This document shows, piece by piece, positions 62,940-64,000 of a stretch of 64,000 bases of DNA (position 1 is the stretch's first letter; the number at the start of each line of letters is the position of its first letter). Made by a program: the position numbers and the translations under genes. Below the pieces are notes generated by a model, which was not told where the DNA came from, ran no database searches, and saw only the letters and a list, made by a program, of their open reading frames with translations. This DNA comes from an uncultured Lachnospiraceae bacterium. Lineage in GTDB: Bacteria; Bacillota; Clostridia; Lachnospirales; Lachnospiraceae. Location of the stretch: the NCBI GenBank assembly GCA_946537305.1, contig CAMNFR010000001.1, forward strand, positions 1 to 64,000, read 5' to 3'.

Positions 62940-63122
62940 TTACTATTCACAGCCAGGCGAAAACCTGAGAACAGCCGGTTCAAGCTTGCTTGTAACCGGC
63001 TGTTAACGGGTTTTCATCTGGCGACAATGACACAGGCACAGACATAAGCGCTGAAAGCGCGACAGGCTGACGCAGTCAGACTGGTCTGTGTCTTGTCATT
63101 TCGGCAGGGCTGTGAATAGTAA
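62940..63122. mobile_element. MITE-like element with 15-bp terminal inverted repeats
   Basis: TTACTATTCACAGCC at the left end is matched by GGCTGTGAATAGTAA at the right, enclosing 183 bp with no ORF. Inside, AACAGCCGGTT/AACCGGCTGTT forms a hairpin and ATGACACAG..ACAGAC/GTCTGTGT..GTCAT another. It lies seven bases after tRNA-Thr. Terminal repeats, size and lack of coding capacity fit a miniature inverted-repeat element; no clear target duplication is seen. Confidence 0.7.
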
Positions 63123-63199
63123 TCTTTTTGTTATCTATATCCCCGGGGAATGCTTTCCTAATATACAAAAATGACCGGCGCGGCCAGGAGAAAAAGTAT

Positions 63200-64000
63200 A
63201 TGAACAGACCCGATTTTAAGGAGGTCGGACGGTTGATCCGCATGCTGACGGATCTCGGCACCGCTTTTGAAGGTATATATGAAAAAACGTCGCAGTTTGA
63301 GAACAGCCTCCGAGAAGCCTGTGAAGCCAGACGCATCGCATCAGCCGGGGAGTCTCTCTCCCGCATTTCTGTAGAAGAGCTTCCCTCCGCCGTGCGCCCC
63401 TCACAGATCCAGTCTCTTCGGGCGGCAGGTTTTCTTTCCCTGCGGGATCTGCATCAGGCGTCCGACGCCTCTATTCTGGAGGTCTCCGGCATAGGGGACA
63501 AAACGCTGACCGCCCTTCGGACCGCAGAAGGGGAATTTCTCCGACTCCTGGCAGAGCGGGAACGCGTAATACTGCAGCCGGATGCAGCGGAAACCACAAT
63601 AAAAGGCACCGGCGATAGCAGCCGCTGCCCTTCGGACCGTGAAATCATCACATTACTCTTCCGCCTTCTGCAGGCAGAAAAGGTGAAAGCGGATGCGCAG
63701 CCGCTGCGCGAAGAGCTCTCCTCTTCCATTCATCAGGTCATCGGGCACGTCACCATTCGCAATCGAGTGCGGTGGTTCTTTTCTACGAAGCGTACACGGG
63801 AAGAAAACATTCTTGCCATTGCGGATTTGATCGGTTTCTGCCGGAATCCGCTGTGCACTCGCGCGCTATCCCTTGTATCGGCTTTCCGCGATGCCGAATC
63901 TGCCGACGAATCGGCTGCTCTTCCGGATTTTGAACGGAACAGTGCCTCCTATTACGCACTTCTGGAACGTTTTTCCGGCACCTCCCTGCCGGAGGAGCTC
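63200..64000 (+). CDS. Helix-hairpin-helix protein, truncated by the right edge
   Basis: An open frame absent from the ORF track because it has no stop within the window. ATG at 63200 has AGGAG nine bases upstream and reads through 267 codons to the end. The N-terminal part (MNRPDFKEVGRLIRMLTDLGTAFEGIYEKTSQF) is helical. Residues about 60-115 form a helix-hairpin-helix unit (RPSQIQSLRAAGFLSLRDLHQASDASILEVSGIGDKTLTALRTAEGEFLRLL), implying nucleic-acid binding. The rest is alpha-helical without a motif I know. Such N-terminal regions precede helicase or nuclease domains in some proteins; that is only a guess here. Confidence 0.8.
   Translation, partial: MNRPDFKEVGRLIRMLTDLGTAFEGIYEKTSQFENSLREACEARRIASAGESLSRISVEELPSAVRPSQIQSLRAAGFLSLRDLHQASDASILEVSGIGDKTLTALRTAEGEFLRLLAERERVILQPDAAETTIKGTGDSSRCPSDREIITLLFRLLQAEKVKADAQPLREELSSSIHQVIGHVTIRNRVRWFFSTKRTREENILAIADLIGFCRNPLCTRALSLVSAFRDAESADESAALPDFERNSASYYALLERFSGTSLPEEL

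Overview
The window looks like chromosomal DNA of a Gram-positive Clostridia, most probably a Lachnospiraceae-like gut Firmicute. The signs are a PolC-type replicative polymerase, a single-chain class II GlyRS, RbgA, Mini-III RNase, a MEP isoprenoid pathway embedded in the pyrH-frr-uppS-cdsA-dxr-rseP-ispG-polC cluster, AGGAGG ribosome binding sites, TTGACA-17-TATAAT promoters and a lipoprotein-dependent BmpA-type nucleoside ABC system. The family assignment is inference from gene content; no rRNA gene lies inside the window. Almost every gene is on the minus strand. I see no prophage, no CRISPR array and no intact insertion sequence.

Layout. 1-0.28 kb: a strong minus-strand promoter with an A/T-rich upstream element and a leader typical of an rRNA operon just beyond the left edge. 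0.3-5.1 kb: lipoprotein-glyS-cysS-mrnC-rlmB operon. 5.2-8.1 kb: rplS-lepB-rbgA-rnhB-yraN operon. 8.2-10.3 kb: a molybdopterin-binding protein and an XdhC-like protein. 10.4-18.4 kb: a 1801-residue secreted repeat protein, then an XRE-like regulator paired with a membrane Ser/Thr kinase carrying an extracellular leucine-rich-repeat domain. 18.4-23.6 kb: nucleoside ABC transporter. 23.65-24.05 kb: a gene-free stretch with its own promoter and RNA-like structure. 24.2-34.6 kb: the polC/isoprenoid/phospholipid/ribosome-recycling cluster. 34.7-38.0 kb: thrC, ilvC, ilvN. 38.1-39.9 kb: two plus-strand genes (YihY membrane protein, coiled-coil protein). 39.9-44.1 kb: a Tet(M)-like ribosomal GTPase fused to a Rae1/YacP NYN nuclease, and an SPFH-zinc-ribbon protein. 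44.3-47.4 kb: small HTH protein, DUF5662, Lrp regulator, YggS, Xpt. 47.4-47.9 kb: three tRNA-Leu genes. 47.9-55.9 kb: metY, ligA, rluF, queA, an SH3-domain membrane protein, DUF5688 and tRNA-Arg. 55.9-62.8 kb: ilvA, ftsY, metA, topB, asd. 62.8-64 kb: tRNA-Thr, a MITE-like element and a truncated HhH protein running off the right edge.

How the genes work together. Translation and ribosome maturation dominate (glyS, cysS, mrnC, rlmB, rplS, rbgA, frr, rluF, queA, tRNAs, the GTPase-nuclease fusion). A second theme is aspartate-family and branched-chain amino-acid synthesis: asd, metA, metY, thrC, ilvA, ilvN and ilvC are scattered but complementary. MetA carries the residue that predicts acetyl-CoA use, which matches the O-acetylhomoserine sulfhydrylase MetY.

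Most notable observations: (1) the fusion of a ribosome-protection-type GTPase to an A-site mRNA endonuclease, with the free-standing yacP gene missing from its Bacillus position after rlmB; (2) a PolC that lacks the 3'-5' exonuclease domain normally inserted in its PHP domain; (3) the receptor-like LRR kinase/XRE pair; (4) a candidate structured RNA between polC and the nucleoside transporter; (5) several MITE/REP-like inverted repeats.
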